From: Nelumbo lutea
Taxonomy: Eukaryota > Streptophyta > Magnoliopsida > Proteales > Nelumbonaceae
Length of the DNA: 64,000 nucleotides
Direction: 5' to 3'
NCBI GenBank assembly: GCA_022828595.1
Contig: JAKGHH010000002.1
Coordinates: 65,320,383-65,384,382 of the forward strand
Part shown: piece by piece, positions 1 to 12,093 of the stretch
How the letters are laid out: every line of letters starts with the position of its first letter
How positions within the stretch are numbered: position 1 is the first letter of the stretch
The notes under the pieces: generated by a model
Databases searched by the model: none
What the model was told of the DNA's origin: nothing
The model's input: the letters and a program-made list of their open reading frames with translations, nothing else
Program-made: the position numbers and the translations under genes

Positions 1-820
1 AGCGAGCTCGAGTACACAAGCATCCCGAGCTGAAGTTACTTCGGGCTAAGATCATCCCAGTTCACGAACTAAATAACAGCACCAAGTTCATGCCAGCCCG
101 AACCCAAGCAAATGGACCACCTCGAGATGACCTGCCTCAGGCGAAACCACCTCGGCACTACACCGGCAGCTCGTCACAGGTAACTCGCCACCAGGCAGCT
201 CGCCACAGGTAGATCGCCATCAGTTAGCTCGCTATAGGGCAGCTCATTATTAGGTAGCCCGATGTCTTGCGGAAAGCTCCCTGCCTGGCAGAACCGTACC
301 TACCAACCCTAAGTACTGCACTCATGTCCCTCGCCTAGCGGCGTCATGCCTATCAACCTTGAGGACTGCACTCATGTCCCTCGTCGGGCGGCGCCGTGCC
401 TGCCAACCCTGAAGGTTGTCCCCTGCTTGGCAGGGTCGTACCTTACAACGGTCGCGTTAGCCCACCTGCTCCCCAGTTCTGAGGAGAACGATCAGTCACT
501 CCAAGATGTTACCTGACAACAAATCCCGCCATAGCCGGGATTTGCGATCAACCCCACCAAACCTGTTAGGGCGCCATTAATATAAAGACTCCAACACCCT
601 AGGGGCCAAGGTATCGTGTAATCACCACTTTCTACCTCTCTCATTTTCTTGCAACCTTATTTTCCAACTCGCAAGTCGCAACCAAGTACTAACTTAAGCA
701 TCGGAGCAACCCCGTCGGGTGAACCACCCCGGGCTCCTTAACTCTCTTCGTGCAGGTCTTTCCTGCCCGTCGCCAGCTAGGAGCAAAGTCACTTCCAGTT
801 AGGAGTGGCCGGATTGCGCA
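1..820 (+). mobile_element. LTR remnant, probably Ty3/gypsy-type
   Basis: This GC-richer block contrasts with the AT-rich DNA that follows. It has a TATA-like box (TAATATAAAG near 577-587) about 240 bp before a CA end at 820. The last part carries the run CTTAAGCATCGGAG and CCGGATTGCGCA, a style I associate with the R-U5 ends of plant gypsy-like LTRs. No primer-binding site follows and no coding region is present, so it is a solo or truncated LTR whose left end lies outside the window. The family assignment is inference from motif style only. Confidence 0.45.
304..403. repeat. Two-copy 50-bp tandem repeat inside the LTR remnant
   Basis: The segment with ACTGCACTCATGTCCCTCG is present twice with an offset of 50 bp (ACTGCA at 315 and at 365), followed each time by a GGCG-rich stretch. 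Shorter CAGCTCGCCACAGGTA-like repeats occur just upstream at 165-260. Confidence 0.65.
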
Positions 821-877
821 TTATTAGTTTGGTTATTTCATTTTTGGTTAATTTGGCCTTTTTTTTGTTTTTTTAAA

Positions 878-1627
878 GGAAATTGTCTAAAACTCACCAT
901 GAGTTTCTAACATTTCTCTTAAACTCATAACTTTTTAAAATGTCCAAAACTTACCATGTCACTAAGTTTTTATTTTCCAAAACTCACATTCCGTTAGTAC
1001 ACCATTAACATAGGTGTCCATGTTAGCATAAATAAAAATTTAATGACCAAAATATCCTTGAATGGTGAGTTAGAGGAAATGGTCTTTTTCAGTTTTCAAT
1101 TTTCTTGTTTTTTTTTTTTTGCATTTTTAATGTTATGTTATAGTTTCTAATGTTTTTTACACTTTTTCTATTTTCTACAATCTATAATTTTTCCTGTATT
1201 TTTGTTACTTATTTACAATTTCTATATTTTCTATACTTTTTTGTGTTTTTTTCTACAATTTTTATTTTCTGGTTTTGTTTTTGAATTTCTATAGTTTCTA
1301 AAATTTGAAAATAATTTTTTATTTTGTTTGCAATTTTTATATTTTTTTGTAATTTCTATGTTTTTTTGTATTTTATATTTGAAAATATTTTTTTTGACAA
1401 ATTTCCTTTTTTAATTTCTAAATATTAAAATGGTAATATATTAACATCCATTAATTTATTTTGTATATATTTTATATTCTTTATAAAGGTTAAAATGGTA
1501 GTATATTAACAGTAGTTAGTCTATTTAACGTCAAGTTAGTGACATGGTGAGTTCTAGACATTTTGAAAAGTCATATTGAATTTAAGAGAAATATTGAAAA
1601 CTCATGGTGAGTTTTAGACAATTTCCC
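878..1627. mobile_element. MULE-type MITE with ~85-bp terminal inverted repeats
   Basis: The left end (878-960) and the right end (about 1540-1627) are inverted copies of each other over roughly 85 bp. Both start GGAAATTGTCTAAAACTCAC when read inward. The element is flanked by a 9-bp direct repeat TTTTTTAAA at 869-877 and 1628-1636. Long inverted repeats with a 9-bp TSD are the hallmark of Mutator-like elements. The 750-bp element is AT-rich and non-coding, so it is non-autonomous. Confidence 0.85.
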
Positions 1628-1636
1628 TTTTTTAAA

Positions 1637-2030
1637 TATTTCGGATTTGGTTTTTAGAATTATAAATTTGGTTAAACGAAAAAATGAATTAACCAAACTT
1701 TGCTACATAGCATGTGATATATAATATATAACATATTATACTTAATATATAATATATTTATACATATGTATATATATACTAATATATAATATAATAAATT
1801 TTGGTTTTATAATATATATTTATATATTATATTCTATGATATATATAATATAATAGTGCATATATTTCTAAAATTCAGTTTTAATTGAATTACCAAAATT
1901 TCGGTTTTGGTAATTTTGTTTTCCTTTAATTCGATTTCAGTTCACTTTTCATTTTTCTAATTCTATTTTTAAAATTTTGATTTATTCTATTCAGTTTTTA
2001 ACTGAATAAACTAAATGCTCACCCCTACTG
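1637..2030. other. AT-rich repeat-like spacer
   Basis: The block has TTGGTTTT/AACCAAA-rich flanks around a TATATA core (1715-1865) and ends CACCCCTA near 2028, which resembles a hAT-type terminus. The MULE MITE interrupts the same TTTGGTT-rich sequence on its left. I could not find a matching left terminus or TSD, so the element type is not settled. Confidence 0.3.
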
Positions 2031-2143
2031 TTCTAGGTATTAGACATGTTTTAGATTTCATTAGTGGTTGTCAAATAAGTCTCTAGTAGTATCCAATTCA
2101 AGTCTTTGCTCAATTTCTCATATTCAACCAATCCAAGGTTCAA

Positions 2144-2345
2144 ATATCGATACGTATCGGCCGATATGAATCGTGCCAATGGCTTCCCTATATGCCCCTC
2201 CAGGTGTTGTACTGGGTTAGACACTGGTTTAGAGGGTATTTGGGCCTTAAACTAACCCTCTAAACCGGTTTTGTGAAAAAATAAATAAATCTTAAAAAAA
2301 GTACCGATATAGGCGTATTGATTTGTGTCGATACTTTGAACCTTG
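2144..2345. mobile_element. Short MITE with CAAGGTTCAAA inverted ends
   Basis: The left end reads CAAGGTTCAAA-TATCGA and the right end is its reverse complement (TCGATACTTTGAACCTTG). Flanks are AACCAATC (2136-2143) and AACCAGTC (2346-2353), an 8-bp TSD with one mismatch that can be read as 9 bp because the next base also agrees. The interior has TATCGGCCGATA-like repeats. The ambiguous TSD leaves hAT or MULE possible. Confidence 0.7.
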
Positions 2346-2354
2346 AACCAGTCC

Positions 2355-2727
2355 ATACTCTACCATTGGTGTTGCTTATTTGCATAGTCCCCACTTCTAC
2401 ACTTATAAATAGTGCTTAGTTCCGCAAAGGTTTATTTGAAAAATAATGTCAAGTCATTGGTGTAGATGTTGGGGGAAATACCATTATTTGGTCAAATTGT
2501 TTATTAAGTGTGTACATGTTTTGCATGTGACAATTTTAGATGATGATAATAATAGTAATAATGTATCCAACAAACAATTAATAGTTGTTTCTATGCAAAA
2601 GTGATGGTTGTGGTGTTGAATGGCAATGAATGACCAACATCTTGATATTTAGTTTAGGTCATTATATAGATAAAACTAGGAAGCTTGCCAAACAGTTTTC
2701 TTCTATCACTTTTGTTTACAACTCCTT
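2355..2727. other. Intergenic, nothing recognised
   Basis: AT-rich sequence between the short MITE and the LINE tail. I see no coding potential, repeat or terminus in it. Confidence 0.5.
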
Positions 2728-5700
2728 TTTTTTTTTGTTAAAGCAACGAAAAAATATATTAACAAAAGCAGGGAAACAACCAAAGCTAAGGTCTATTTAA
2801 GTTTTGGTTGGTCATGCATTGGATCCACTCAGGCAATCCACTGACAAACAACCCAGACTCTTTTAGACCCCGTTTAGCCAACAAATGGGCGACCCTGTTA
2901 CAAAGTCATTCAAATAAACAAAAAGAAACATTAAAACTAGTAGTAAATACATCAGTATCCTTGCTCAAAAATAGAGCATCCGAAGCCAAGTCAATGTTCT
3001 TTGAGTTAAGCGCATGTACAAGGGAGAGGCAATCCAATTCCACTAATGGTTGCTCTGTCAAAATCTTCCAGCATCTTCAAACCATTAAAAATTGCCATAG
3101 CCTCTGATTGAATAGGAAAGGAAACTATAGTTTTACCAAAAGAAACAACTACTATAGTTCTTGAGGAGTCTCTCAACACAGCACCCTACCCCGAAGAGCC
3201 AAGGGCGCAAAAACTACCATCAATGTTTAGTTTAAGTTGACCTAGCTCAAGAGCTACCCCAAAAATAGTAGGAGACAGACTAGGAGTTTGAGGAAGTTGA
3301 GAAGAACTTTGCAATTTTGCTCGAAAAACCTTCATTCTCTCCTTCCACATCCTGTAAGCAACAACAAAGGTAGTACTCAGTTTTGGGTCAGCATTTTCAA
3401 AAACTTTCAAGTTTCTACCTTTCCATATATTCCACAGGATTAGAAAAGAAAAAAGCAATTATGTGCTCTGTTATATCTTTCTCTTTAATACAAAAATATA
3501 ACAAAAAAGAAATCCACTAGGTAAAAGAGGGATGTTGAGATTCCCTCCTTACTAAAATGACAACCAAACCACACAACTTGTGCATGACCGCAATTAGAGA
3601 CTCGAGCTGCCAAAGGCATATTGGGCAAGTATCATCAGTGACTAGCTCTCTTTTAAAAAGATTTTCTTAATTTGCAACAACATTTCCAAATAAAATTTTT
3701 AATTTTTGGGTCAACCATTACTATTGCTATTAATCACATAATAGCCTGATTTTACAATGTACAACCTGCTTGGATGAAGAGTCCATCTGTGTTTAACTTC
3801 CCAAGACTTTGAAATTAGGTTTATGCTTAGGATGTTTTTTGCAATAGTATCCCCAAAATTTTCCTCTATTAGTCGAGAGGTTCCATCTTCTTTCACCTTT
3901 AACCACGAGGTCCTTAACCCATGTAAGGGCTAGGTTGTTTGGACTAGGACCCATTATTCTAAAGGTTGGAAATTGATGAGGGTCCTCCCATATTTTGACT
4001 TTAGTTTCAAAATTTATAGCCTAGCAAGCTCCCTTTTGAAGAACTTCTTTGATAGCCAAAAGACTTTCCATCCCAAGGATCCCTGCTTTGGTAGAGTAAA
4101 GGTTAAGAAATTTTTGCCCCTTAGGTATTTGGCCTTAATGAGCTTGACCCAAAGGTTGTCTTCATCTACACAAATCCTCTAGGCCTGCTTCTTGAATCCC
4201 AATCTCCCAACCAATTTGTTTTTACTAAGTACTCTCTAGCTTACCGAATGAGTCTTTCTAGACTCTTTTGTAGCCCCCACCAGAATCTAGTTTGAAATTC
4301 CTCAATTCATGGCAAGCACTTTTAGGTGGTAAAAAACAAGGCTTTTAGTTTTCCTCATGAAATCATCATGGGCTACTAAAATATTGTCTTGAACACATTG
4401 TCACAGAGTGAAAGCACTCTAATTCTCACTAACCAACTTCCCTAGAAAAGGCTTCACTCTGTTAACAAGGACCTTTGCTATAACTTTTGTACAGTGTGTT
4501 GCATTAGATAATTGGTTTGTAATGAGAGGTTGTTTTTGGATTCTTTATTTTAAGGATAAGTTCATGTAGGTTTCATTAAATTCTCTAAGCATTTTACCAG
4601 TAGCCAAAAAAAATGTTTGATTGCCTTAACCACATCAGGCCTAACTTTCCCCCAAAACCTTTAGAAAAACAAATTTGGATAACCATCTGCCTAAAAGCCT
4701 TTTTTAGGGCCATTTGAAATATAGCCTCCTTAATCTCCTCATTTGTTATCTCATTTTCTAGAGATTCCCTATCCATGTCCTCCAATTTTGGTTCTAAGTA
4801 TTTTAACAAATTATCTTGAATCCTTGGGGTGAGAGGTTTGGAAAATGTTTTTGAAATGATCTAGTTTTGTAGTTATCTCCTCTTTAATGCCCAATCAATT
4901 ACCATTGGATCATTTGAGACATAATATTTTATTTCTAACTCTCCTTCCCTTGGCAATTGAGTGAAAATACTTAGTATTTCTATCCCCAAGCTGTAGCCAA
5001 TTCACTCTTCATTTTCGCTACCACATCATTTCTTCTCTCCTAAGTCAAGTGTTTAATTCTGACTCTAAGCCTTTAATTTTTCCCATGTTATAATTTGACC
5101 CTTCTTTGCTTGAATCCTTATTAAGCTTATCTTCAAATCCATAATCCTTTTCTGAACATTGCCAACAATGTTTTTATTCCAAATTTTTAGGGCTTCCTTA
5201 AAATTCCTACACTTAACCCCTATTTAACTTGACTAGACCCCTTCCTTACTAGGCTCCAGGATTTCTCCAAGAGGCTTGGAAACTCATCATGACTTGTCCA
5301 CATTTCTTCAAACCGGAAAGGCATTCTTTTGCCATTCCTCCTTAAATCAATGCCTAATACAATTGGAAAGTGGTTTGATCCTAAAGGGAATTGGACCCTT
5401 GCCAATACATTGGCAAAATGATCCAACCGCTTCTCATTGCAAACTACCCTATCCAACTTTACTCTAATTGCACTGCTTCCCCCTCTTTTATTTCTAAGAG
5501 CAGTCTGTACTTCTGAAAGTTAGATTCATTATAGGTCCTACCCTCATGATTTTCAGAATTGTGAAGAATCAAATTCAGATCATCCATGCGGATTTAGGGA
5601 CCCTGAACCAAACTAGCCAAACTAGCCAAGGTCTTCCACCTTGCATAAAAGTCTTATTTTAGCTATCTTAGGTTCACCGTAAATAAAAGTGCAATGCTAG

Positions 5701-6060
5701 CCTTTACTTATTTGGTTAGTACAGAGGGCATGTATAAAATTTCTATCAACATAGAGCACTTTTGTCTCAATTTCTTCCTTCCCAACCCACCACTCAAGCC
5801 ACTTGCATATACTCCCCATCAATTCCAATCCTTAAACATTCCGTTTTTTTTTTTTTTTGCATTTCAGAAACAAATTCTTTGCCTCCATTAGAAACACACA
5901 ATCCACCCCAATCTTACACTTGGTCTCTCTCAAAGCTGAAATTGTCAAGGTAGACCCCAATCCCTGATAATTCCAACTCAAAAGCTTCATTTTCCACTTG
6001 GGGCCCATTCCAAGACAGGACCCCGAACCCACTTATTATTGTCTCTGTTCCATCAATCCC
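2728..6060 (-). mobile_element. Degraded LINE (L1-like, RNase H-bearing), 5' end unclear
   Basis: Read on the minus strand, the order is endonuclease, reverse transcriptase, zinc-binding region, RNase H, then an A-tail (the T run at about 2728-2738 on the plus strand). This is the order of plant L1-type non-LTR elements with a terminal RNase H. I could not identify a TSD. The 5' limit is set only by the start of endonuclease similarity near 5990 plus a short leader. Confidence 0.75.
3186..5990 (-). pseudogene. LINE ORF2 remnant (endonuclease-RT-RNase H)
   Basis: The ORF2-type protein is broken into short pieces. The start MKLLSWNYQGLG (about 5955-5990) is the usual N-terminus of the apurinic endonuclease domain. 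At 5220-5456 is the endonuclease C-terminal part (LGSNHFPIVLGI and a MPFRFEEMW motif). Near 4960-5040 is the linker motif QLGDRNTKYFHSIAKGRR. At 4594-4809 is the start of the RT domain (ITNEEIKEAIFQMALKKA; relatives have a PGPDGF motif next, here lost). At 3711-3896 is part of the zinc-binding RVT region, and at 3186-3458 the RNase H start (LKLNIDGSFC). Many stops and frameshifts separate the pieces, so no active enzyme can be made. Family identification is secure; individual break positions are not. Confidence 0.75.
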
Positions 6061-6469
6061 ACTTTACTTGATTCATCCCTATACTTCTAAAAATTTTGAT
6101 ATTGAAAATTTATTTTTTACAAATTTCACCCCATTGGTTTAATTTGATTTTTGCATAATTAACTACTTCTACACTATATTTTTCCTTTCCTTTTTTATTT
6201 TTTATTTTCTGCCCAAATTTCTCCCTCCATGAGTAAAGGTGCCCCTGATAGAACCTTCTTTAACTTGCTTCAATAATATTTTTTTTCTTTAAACCCTTCT
6301 TTATTTTGAATGAAGAATTATTATTATTTTTCCTCTTTCTCCATAATTTAAGTTTATAATTATTTTGATAAACTAAGCATTTGATACTGTCAATTACAAT
6401 AGATAATACAGTAAAATCGGGTTGTTGTAAAAGTAGATCATCTAGCATAAAGGAATTCAGACATACCTC
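6061..6469. other. Intergenic, nothing recognised
   Basis: AT-rich spacer between the LINE and the CACTA terminus. It contains T-rich and TTATTATT-rich runs but no recognisable feature. Confidence 0.45.
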
Positions 6470-7010
6470 CACTACAAAAAAATAGTTTTTTGCTAACAGA
6501 CTGGATCCGCTAGTACAAACTTCATGACCGTCGGCTTTGAAGTAAGTCGACAGTCTTCTAGCATTCTTTCTTTCCCAGTATAGCCACCATTGGGAAAAGT
6601 AATGACCGCCGCAATATCTGTGCAAAACCGTTGGCATAAGCGACACCAACTAGGGCCATAAAATTAAGCAATGCTAGCAGTTTTTCATAATTGTCGGCTT
6701 ATCTTTCATTACCGATAATTATAAACTGCTTGGAAAAGTAAAAACAAATAAGTACTTTTAAATTCCGGCATTGCATAATGCCAATGCAAGTAAAAGAGAA
6801 CTGTCAGCTTGATTTGATACTGACATTTATGTCAGCGATTTTGAATGACGGGACAAGTTAAACTAAGTTTGCCGGCTTTGGTTTTGCCAAAAAATGGCCT
6901 AGTCCTTTTGGTGGCGGTTTGAACCATCGACATATATCATATTTGATCGCTACATGTGGCCTTATTTATGGATAAGCCGGCAATTCGGTGATCATCGACT
7001 CAAACCTTTT
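6470..7010. repeat. CACTA terminus with subterminal repeats
   Basis: Begins CACTACAAAAAAATAG, preceded by CTC (possible 3-bp TSD). GTCGGCTT or GCCGGCTT-like decamers recur through the next 500 bp in both orientations; in the family such repeats bind the element's own TNP1-class protein. Confidence 0.65.
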
Positions 7011-7176
7011 TTTTTATGTTAGGTTAATTTCATCATTCTTTTACACCTACACTTTTTGATCCATCACATTAATATTGTACACTATTGACCATTGATACAT
7101 GATAACTTAAACAACTTAACTAAAAGATGTAGTTTAAAACTAAATCTATTAAGCTAAAGATTAATATTATAATATC

Positions 7177-7257
7177 CAAAATAAATTGTTCAAATACACT
7201 ATCCAAAACAAATTGTTCAAATACATTATCCAAACAAATTGTTCAAATACATCCAAT
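7177..7257. repeat. Tandem repeat, ~26-bp unit, three copies
   Basis: Three successive copies of a unit containing ATCCAAA(A)CAAATTGTTCAAATACA. In one minus frame it encodes a repeated FWIVYLNNLF peptide; there is no sign that this is translated. Confidence 0.75.
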
Positions 7258-9641
7258 TGATATATAATATTTACAATGACTTCAAAAAAATTTAATTTCT
7301 CCAATAATGTAGAGTATCTTCTAATGCAATTCCACTTGGTGTAGTGCTGATGTGGTCTCTTGAAGCAGGTGGAGTGGTTGTTTTTGTTTCTGCTTGCAAA
7401 GAACAAACACAAACCTATGGATCCCAATGTTAGGCCTTGGCATTTCATAGCTCATAAGCCACCTTTCTTCAAAGGAAGTCTGTCACTGCCCTGTAAGAAG
7501 GAGAATATAATGCAAAGTGAGCTTAATATTTGTGGATAAAGGGATTGCAATAATAAATATGAATGCCTTAATTAAGGGTGCTCATTGTAATGCTTATACA
7601 CGTTTGGGTCCCTGAGTTTGATGGTGTAATTGGGATTTTATAGGTGTAAGTTATTACTTATGTTGTGACACTAGGCATTCAATTTTTCAAAAAATTCAGT
7701 TTTTCTAAGTTTGTGTAACACCCCTTTGTCAAATTTTATAGAAATTCAGTTTATGTTTCATAAATAGGATACCAAATGTGGTGGCATATAACTCATATGA
7801 AACAAGAAAGGGTAATTACATAAGAAGTGGATCCTGCATTGATATGTTCTTTTTACCTATATTCTCTATCAAATGAAGTGGGACAATATATTCTTGCTTG
7901 CTACCTCTCACTCCAAACAAATAACCCTCCTCCTACCTCTATTGGCTTTCATATAAAATGGGGACCACATAAATTTACTTCTATTACTTCTCCCTGACAA
8001 ATAAGATAGTAAAATATAAAAGAAGATTAAAAAAACCAGAATTTACACTCATCCTATTTAAACATACATGCATTTATATTAGAATAAATGAAATTCACAC
8101 CACACACAATTAAGCTCAAACTACACACTAAGTCCATCAATTTGTTCTAACCAAAATCCAAATATCTAAATAGGGATACCTGTGAACCCCATAACAATGG
8201 CCAAAAAAGGATAAAAAAAAACCCAACATATCTACCATGCCTTGGGATTAGTCTTTTGTGTCTTATGGTGTACATATAAAATCAGTCTCACAACTTAAAA
8301 TGACTAACAGTGAGTGATTTTTTGAGTCAAAAATTAAGTTAGAGAACTAATGATTTTAGGATTCAATGATTTTGCTTATAATATATATTGTCGTAAGTTG
8401 TTGAAGGGAAATTGTAAATAATTTTTAGAAATTCTCCTTTATCTTTTACAAATTTGAGATAACAAGAATAAAGTATACCATGAGAAGCAACCTTTACATA
8501 TGCTTAGTTAACTTATAACTTTAGTCTCACCTTAAAATCTACAGAATTTTTATTATCCCCCAAAAAAGTCAATTAAATATAAAGTCCAATTACTGATTGC
8601 AAGTCCTCTGTAATTATTTTCTTTCCTTTTTTAAAAGTCTTGGTGGCAGTTCCTATTTGCTTAATCTGAAATCAAACTTGGTGGGCTTTGCAAGTAAAGC
8701 TTTTAGTCAATCTTTGTGGTTCCACCTAAATGCTTTTAGCCATGTTAATAATATGAAATGAGAGCACTGTAATGTAGTTATTGTTGCCTATCATGAATAA
8801 GCTCAAAGGTTTTCTCTCCTCCACTTGTTAGATTGTCTTGGACTTGAAAGTTTTCTTTTAACATAACCTGCCTTAAAGGGCAACGCACTCACATGAAAGG
8901 AGAGGCTAGTAAGACAAGGCACAATGGTCCTACTTTGCCTTGTGGTATATATCATTTTGCCCTGACTCAAAATTAACATGTCTGATCATGGTGTGGTAAG
9001 ACAAAGGATATCATGGGCAATGCCTATGTAAAACTATAAAGGTGAACTTGAATTGAAAAGTCAATGGAATTTATAGATCATGATATATATATCTATTAAA
9101 AGTTAAAATTAACAACATTACATTAAAATTTAGGTTGTGTTTGGTTTCATGGAGAAGGTAGGGAAAGAAAGGGAAACTTGTACAAATTGGTAGCAGGTTT
9201 CTCTACCTTTTATTTCAAGTGAAACAAAGCCTTAACTGACTATTTTATTGGTCTTGTGTTGTGTGTAATGTTTGAATTCTTTGTCTCAAAATACATTCAA
9301 GTCTGGGCCTAATCTCTCCGGTCCAATTGCCTTGTCTCTCCACCTTTAGTCTTTTAAAGCCTTACATGTTAGATCATTAACTGCATCATTCAAAATATAA
9401 TATGTTAGGTTTTCAAGAAGATGAATACATTCCATTATTTCTAAAAAATCAAAAATATCCATTTCAAGTGGTAACTAATCAAGTGGTTATTTATCAAATT
9501 CATGGGAGAGTTTTGATTAGAAAAAAGTGCAAAAAATAAGGAGAAAATTCATGAGTTTTTATTATCTTGATGCAATTGGTATTCCATTATTGGACTTGGA
9601 CTTAGATTGTTAGACCCAAGGTTTATTGACAAATCAAACCT
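7258..9641. other. Non-coding stretch within the CACTA span
   Basis: AT-rich, no long open frame in either strand and no protein similarity recognised. It lies downstream of the captured IBA57 fragment and of the transposase remnants in their reading direction, so it may be 3' intronic or spacer DNA of the element. Confidence 0.4.
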
Positions 9642-10127
9642 CTAAGCAACTGCATGGTGCTCTTGATGCTTAAGAAACCATTCAGTAGGCCACCATTTTG
9701 GTCTAATAGCTTCAACTTTCATGTCATCATGCCCTTTGATGCTCAAGGTACCTGCTCCTTTAAAGGGTTTCTCTAGCTTCAACGAACCCATCCCATGACA
9801 TCCAAGTTTTGTTGTCACAAGACCAACTTTGTTGGATGCACTCTCAATGATTTCTAATCCTAGAGAAATTATATCTATTCTGATTCTAAAATAGAAGTAA
9901 TTGATCATGATAATATTTTAAAACATGATTGATAAATTGAACTTCCATCAAGTAGTGAAGTAATTTTTCCACCTCATAAAGAAAATTTAGAAGAACCAAA
10001 CACTTGTGAGTGACACCATGGTGATAGGTAGGAGAAACAGACTCTTGTCCCACATAGCAGCCCTTGTCAAAGCTATCTGCATTTAATCCAGCAATGTTGT
10101 AATTGTATTCAAGTGTAACAGTATCAC
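9642..10127 (-). pseudogene. IBA57-like (COG0354/YgfZ family) C-terminal fragment
   Basis: IBA57 proteins are folate-binding, GcvT-like factors of organellar iron-sulfur cluster assembly. The upstream piece (10127 down to about 9955) follows an acceptor-like TTTTTCAG and encodes YNIAGLNADSFDKGCYVGQE. It contains the family signature K-G-C-Y-x-G-Q-E. The downstream piece (about 9859-9642) follows a CTCTAG acceptor-like site and encodes SASNKVGLVTTKLGCHGMGS, then KVEAIRPKWWPTEWFLKHQ, ending in a TAG stop at 9642. It corresponds to the C-terminal barrel. Between the two is sequence that looks like a retained intron. No N-terminal exons (the folate-binding part) were found in the 1.3 kb upstream. 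The fragment sits in the CACTA span in the same orientation as the transposase remnants, so it is probably a captured gene fragment. The family call is firm; capture is inference. Confidence 0.8.
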
Positions 10128-11444
10128 CTGAAAAATATAAACAATATAAAATTCAAGAAAATAAAAGGTAGAAATTGAAAATTCTTGACACATAAAAAAT
10201 CCTACTTCCAAAATTCAGTCAGTTGTTGCTTGCTAATTGGAGAAACAAAAATATTAACATAAGATCAAAACTTCCCAAACCTAATTATATATTTTGGGTA
10301 TTTTTCATAATGCACCAAACAAATGCTATTCATATAAAAAGATTACCGTTAATAGGGAAAAAGTGGTACAAGAGTAAAGATGCAAATTGAATACCTAACT
10401 TGAAGAACTTACACAACAAAGGGAGAAAGGAAGTAACATAAATGCAAGGCACATGGATTTAGTGAGATTATAGAACAAATTCAATAGGCGCTCAATAGAA
10501 TTCAAGATACCACACAAACAGTGTCTAGTGTAGTTCTCATTGTCACATTCTCATTTGGGGTTACAGAAGCAAGTTGGTAAATATATGCATCTGCTCCTTA
10601 AGGAAATCATGTTCCTCCACCTAGAAATCTACAAACATTGCCCTCAAAATAAATCCAATTCTGAACAACCTTCTCAATAACATAAAAGGGCACATGCCTC
10701 ATAACTAAATGAATATGAAAATTGTTCACCTTTCATGTGTCATCTCAGTCTAAAGCATATTCTTTGCATCCTCTATTGTGTTGAATGCAACATAGAACTG
10801 AATTAAAAGAAATGGATGGTGGAAATCAGATTAGAACCTTTAGATATCATCATCTCCTGTGTTCAATGCATCTTTACCTGCATCATCTCATTTCAATGTC
10901 ATGTAAAAACTCAAGTACAAAAACATATGACATAGTAGATCCATGAATAATATCAATTAAGTATTTAACAAGTAATGATTGTACTTTAGAACCTTTAGAC
11001 ATCAAATTAGGTAAGCAAGACACCCAGTATTGCTTTAGGAGCAATTGGATAGACCTTTGAAAAGTGGTTTGTCATGTCCCCTTTTGATGCATGTGGAGCA
11101 ATATTCTCCCATGTAAATTGTGACGTAGTTTTTTTAAAACATTAGTATTACAAATGATAGATATGAGAAGACAACCAGTGTTATTAACTGAATACTTTCA
11201 AAGAAAGATCATGGTTTTGTTTTCATATCATAGACAGTTCCAACATCTAGGAAATTATTTTTTTAACTTCTTTTCCTTGACCCATAATAAATAAATCAAA
11301 TCAAATCCATTTATTGAACAAACATACTAAATTGAGAAAATATAAAATCCAATGCAACTTGTCTTGGAAAATACAAAAAGCATGTCGGTTTTCTATCATT
11401 TAAATCCTCAATGTTGTACTGGTTTAACTTACAAACAAAAACAT
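10128..11444. other. Non-coding stretch between IBA57 fragment and transposase remnants
   Basis: I looked here for upstream IBA57 exons on the minus strand (glycine/tryptophan-rich blocks ahead of the KGCY signature) and found none. It is AT-rich without clear repeats. Confidence 0.4.
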
Positions 11445-11519
11445 TTAACCGATTAAAATAAACATCTTAACTACAATATAAAAGCCCATTGATAAAATTA
11501 GACTCAAAATTCTATATCT

Positions 11520-11780
11520 TACATATAGAGATGGCCAAGGAATATTTGCCCCAATAACTGTTCCAACTATTCTAACTAAGCCATATGGGCGAACAAGTGG
11601 TTGTTCTGGCAATATTGGGACAGTAACCATAACCTCATATTATCATTGACCAAGCGTTTAGGGCCCCGCAATTTTTTATGGATCTAAGCTAATGACTATT
11701 CTTTTTGCCACAAGAATTTTTTGGTTTCGATGAGGCTTAGTAAATCAACTTCAGAACCGTCCTGTAGATGAGGCATTTAT
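11520..11780 (-). pseudogene. TNP1/En-Spm-like (Transposase_23-type) C-terminal remnant
   Basis: Minus-strand reading gives VISLDPxKK in one frame. After a frameshift comes MVTVPILPEQPLVRPYGL and then GANIPWPSLYV. The pattern (I-L-S-x-D-P ... G-x-x-L-G ... L-x-R-P-x-G ... G-x-x-I-x-W-P) is the conserved C-terminal block of plant TNP1/En/Spm accessory proteins. The piece is short and shifted between frames, so it is a relic. It follows the Transposase_24 remnant in the expected 5'-to-3' order. Confidence 0.6.
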
Positions 11781-12093
11781 GTATCAATATAATGGAAAAC
11801 TAGAATCTTACTAGTTATTAAAATTATGTATAAAATCACATATATCGTAATATTTTGTGATTCAATGTTGGGAAAATTGTCACTAAACTAAGAAAATGGA
11901 GTAGATGGATGATGTCTTCATATTTGAAATGAACCCATGGGATCTTAATTCAGACATTAAGAAGACTATTAACAACATTATATATAATAATAAGTATATA
12001 TAATAAAGAAACATCAACAAAGATACTAAAAAATAAAACATGTGTCTTCTGCATCATAGATATGAAATCATTCATTTGATTTTGCATGGATAA

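Noticed and set aside
820..2030. A single hAT element with TAGGAGTG...CACCCCTA ends
   Set aside because: The putative left end is within the LTR remnant, internal similarity is weak and no 8-bp TSD was found.
7330..7347. GTAGTG at 7341-7346 as the right end of a short CACTA element starting at 6470
   Set aside because: The preceding bases lack the expected mirrored TTTTTTGTAGTG terminus and the flanking triplet does not match the left side, so the longer span with transposase remnants is preferred.
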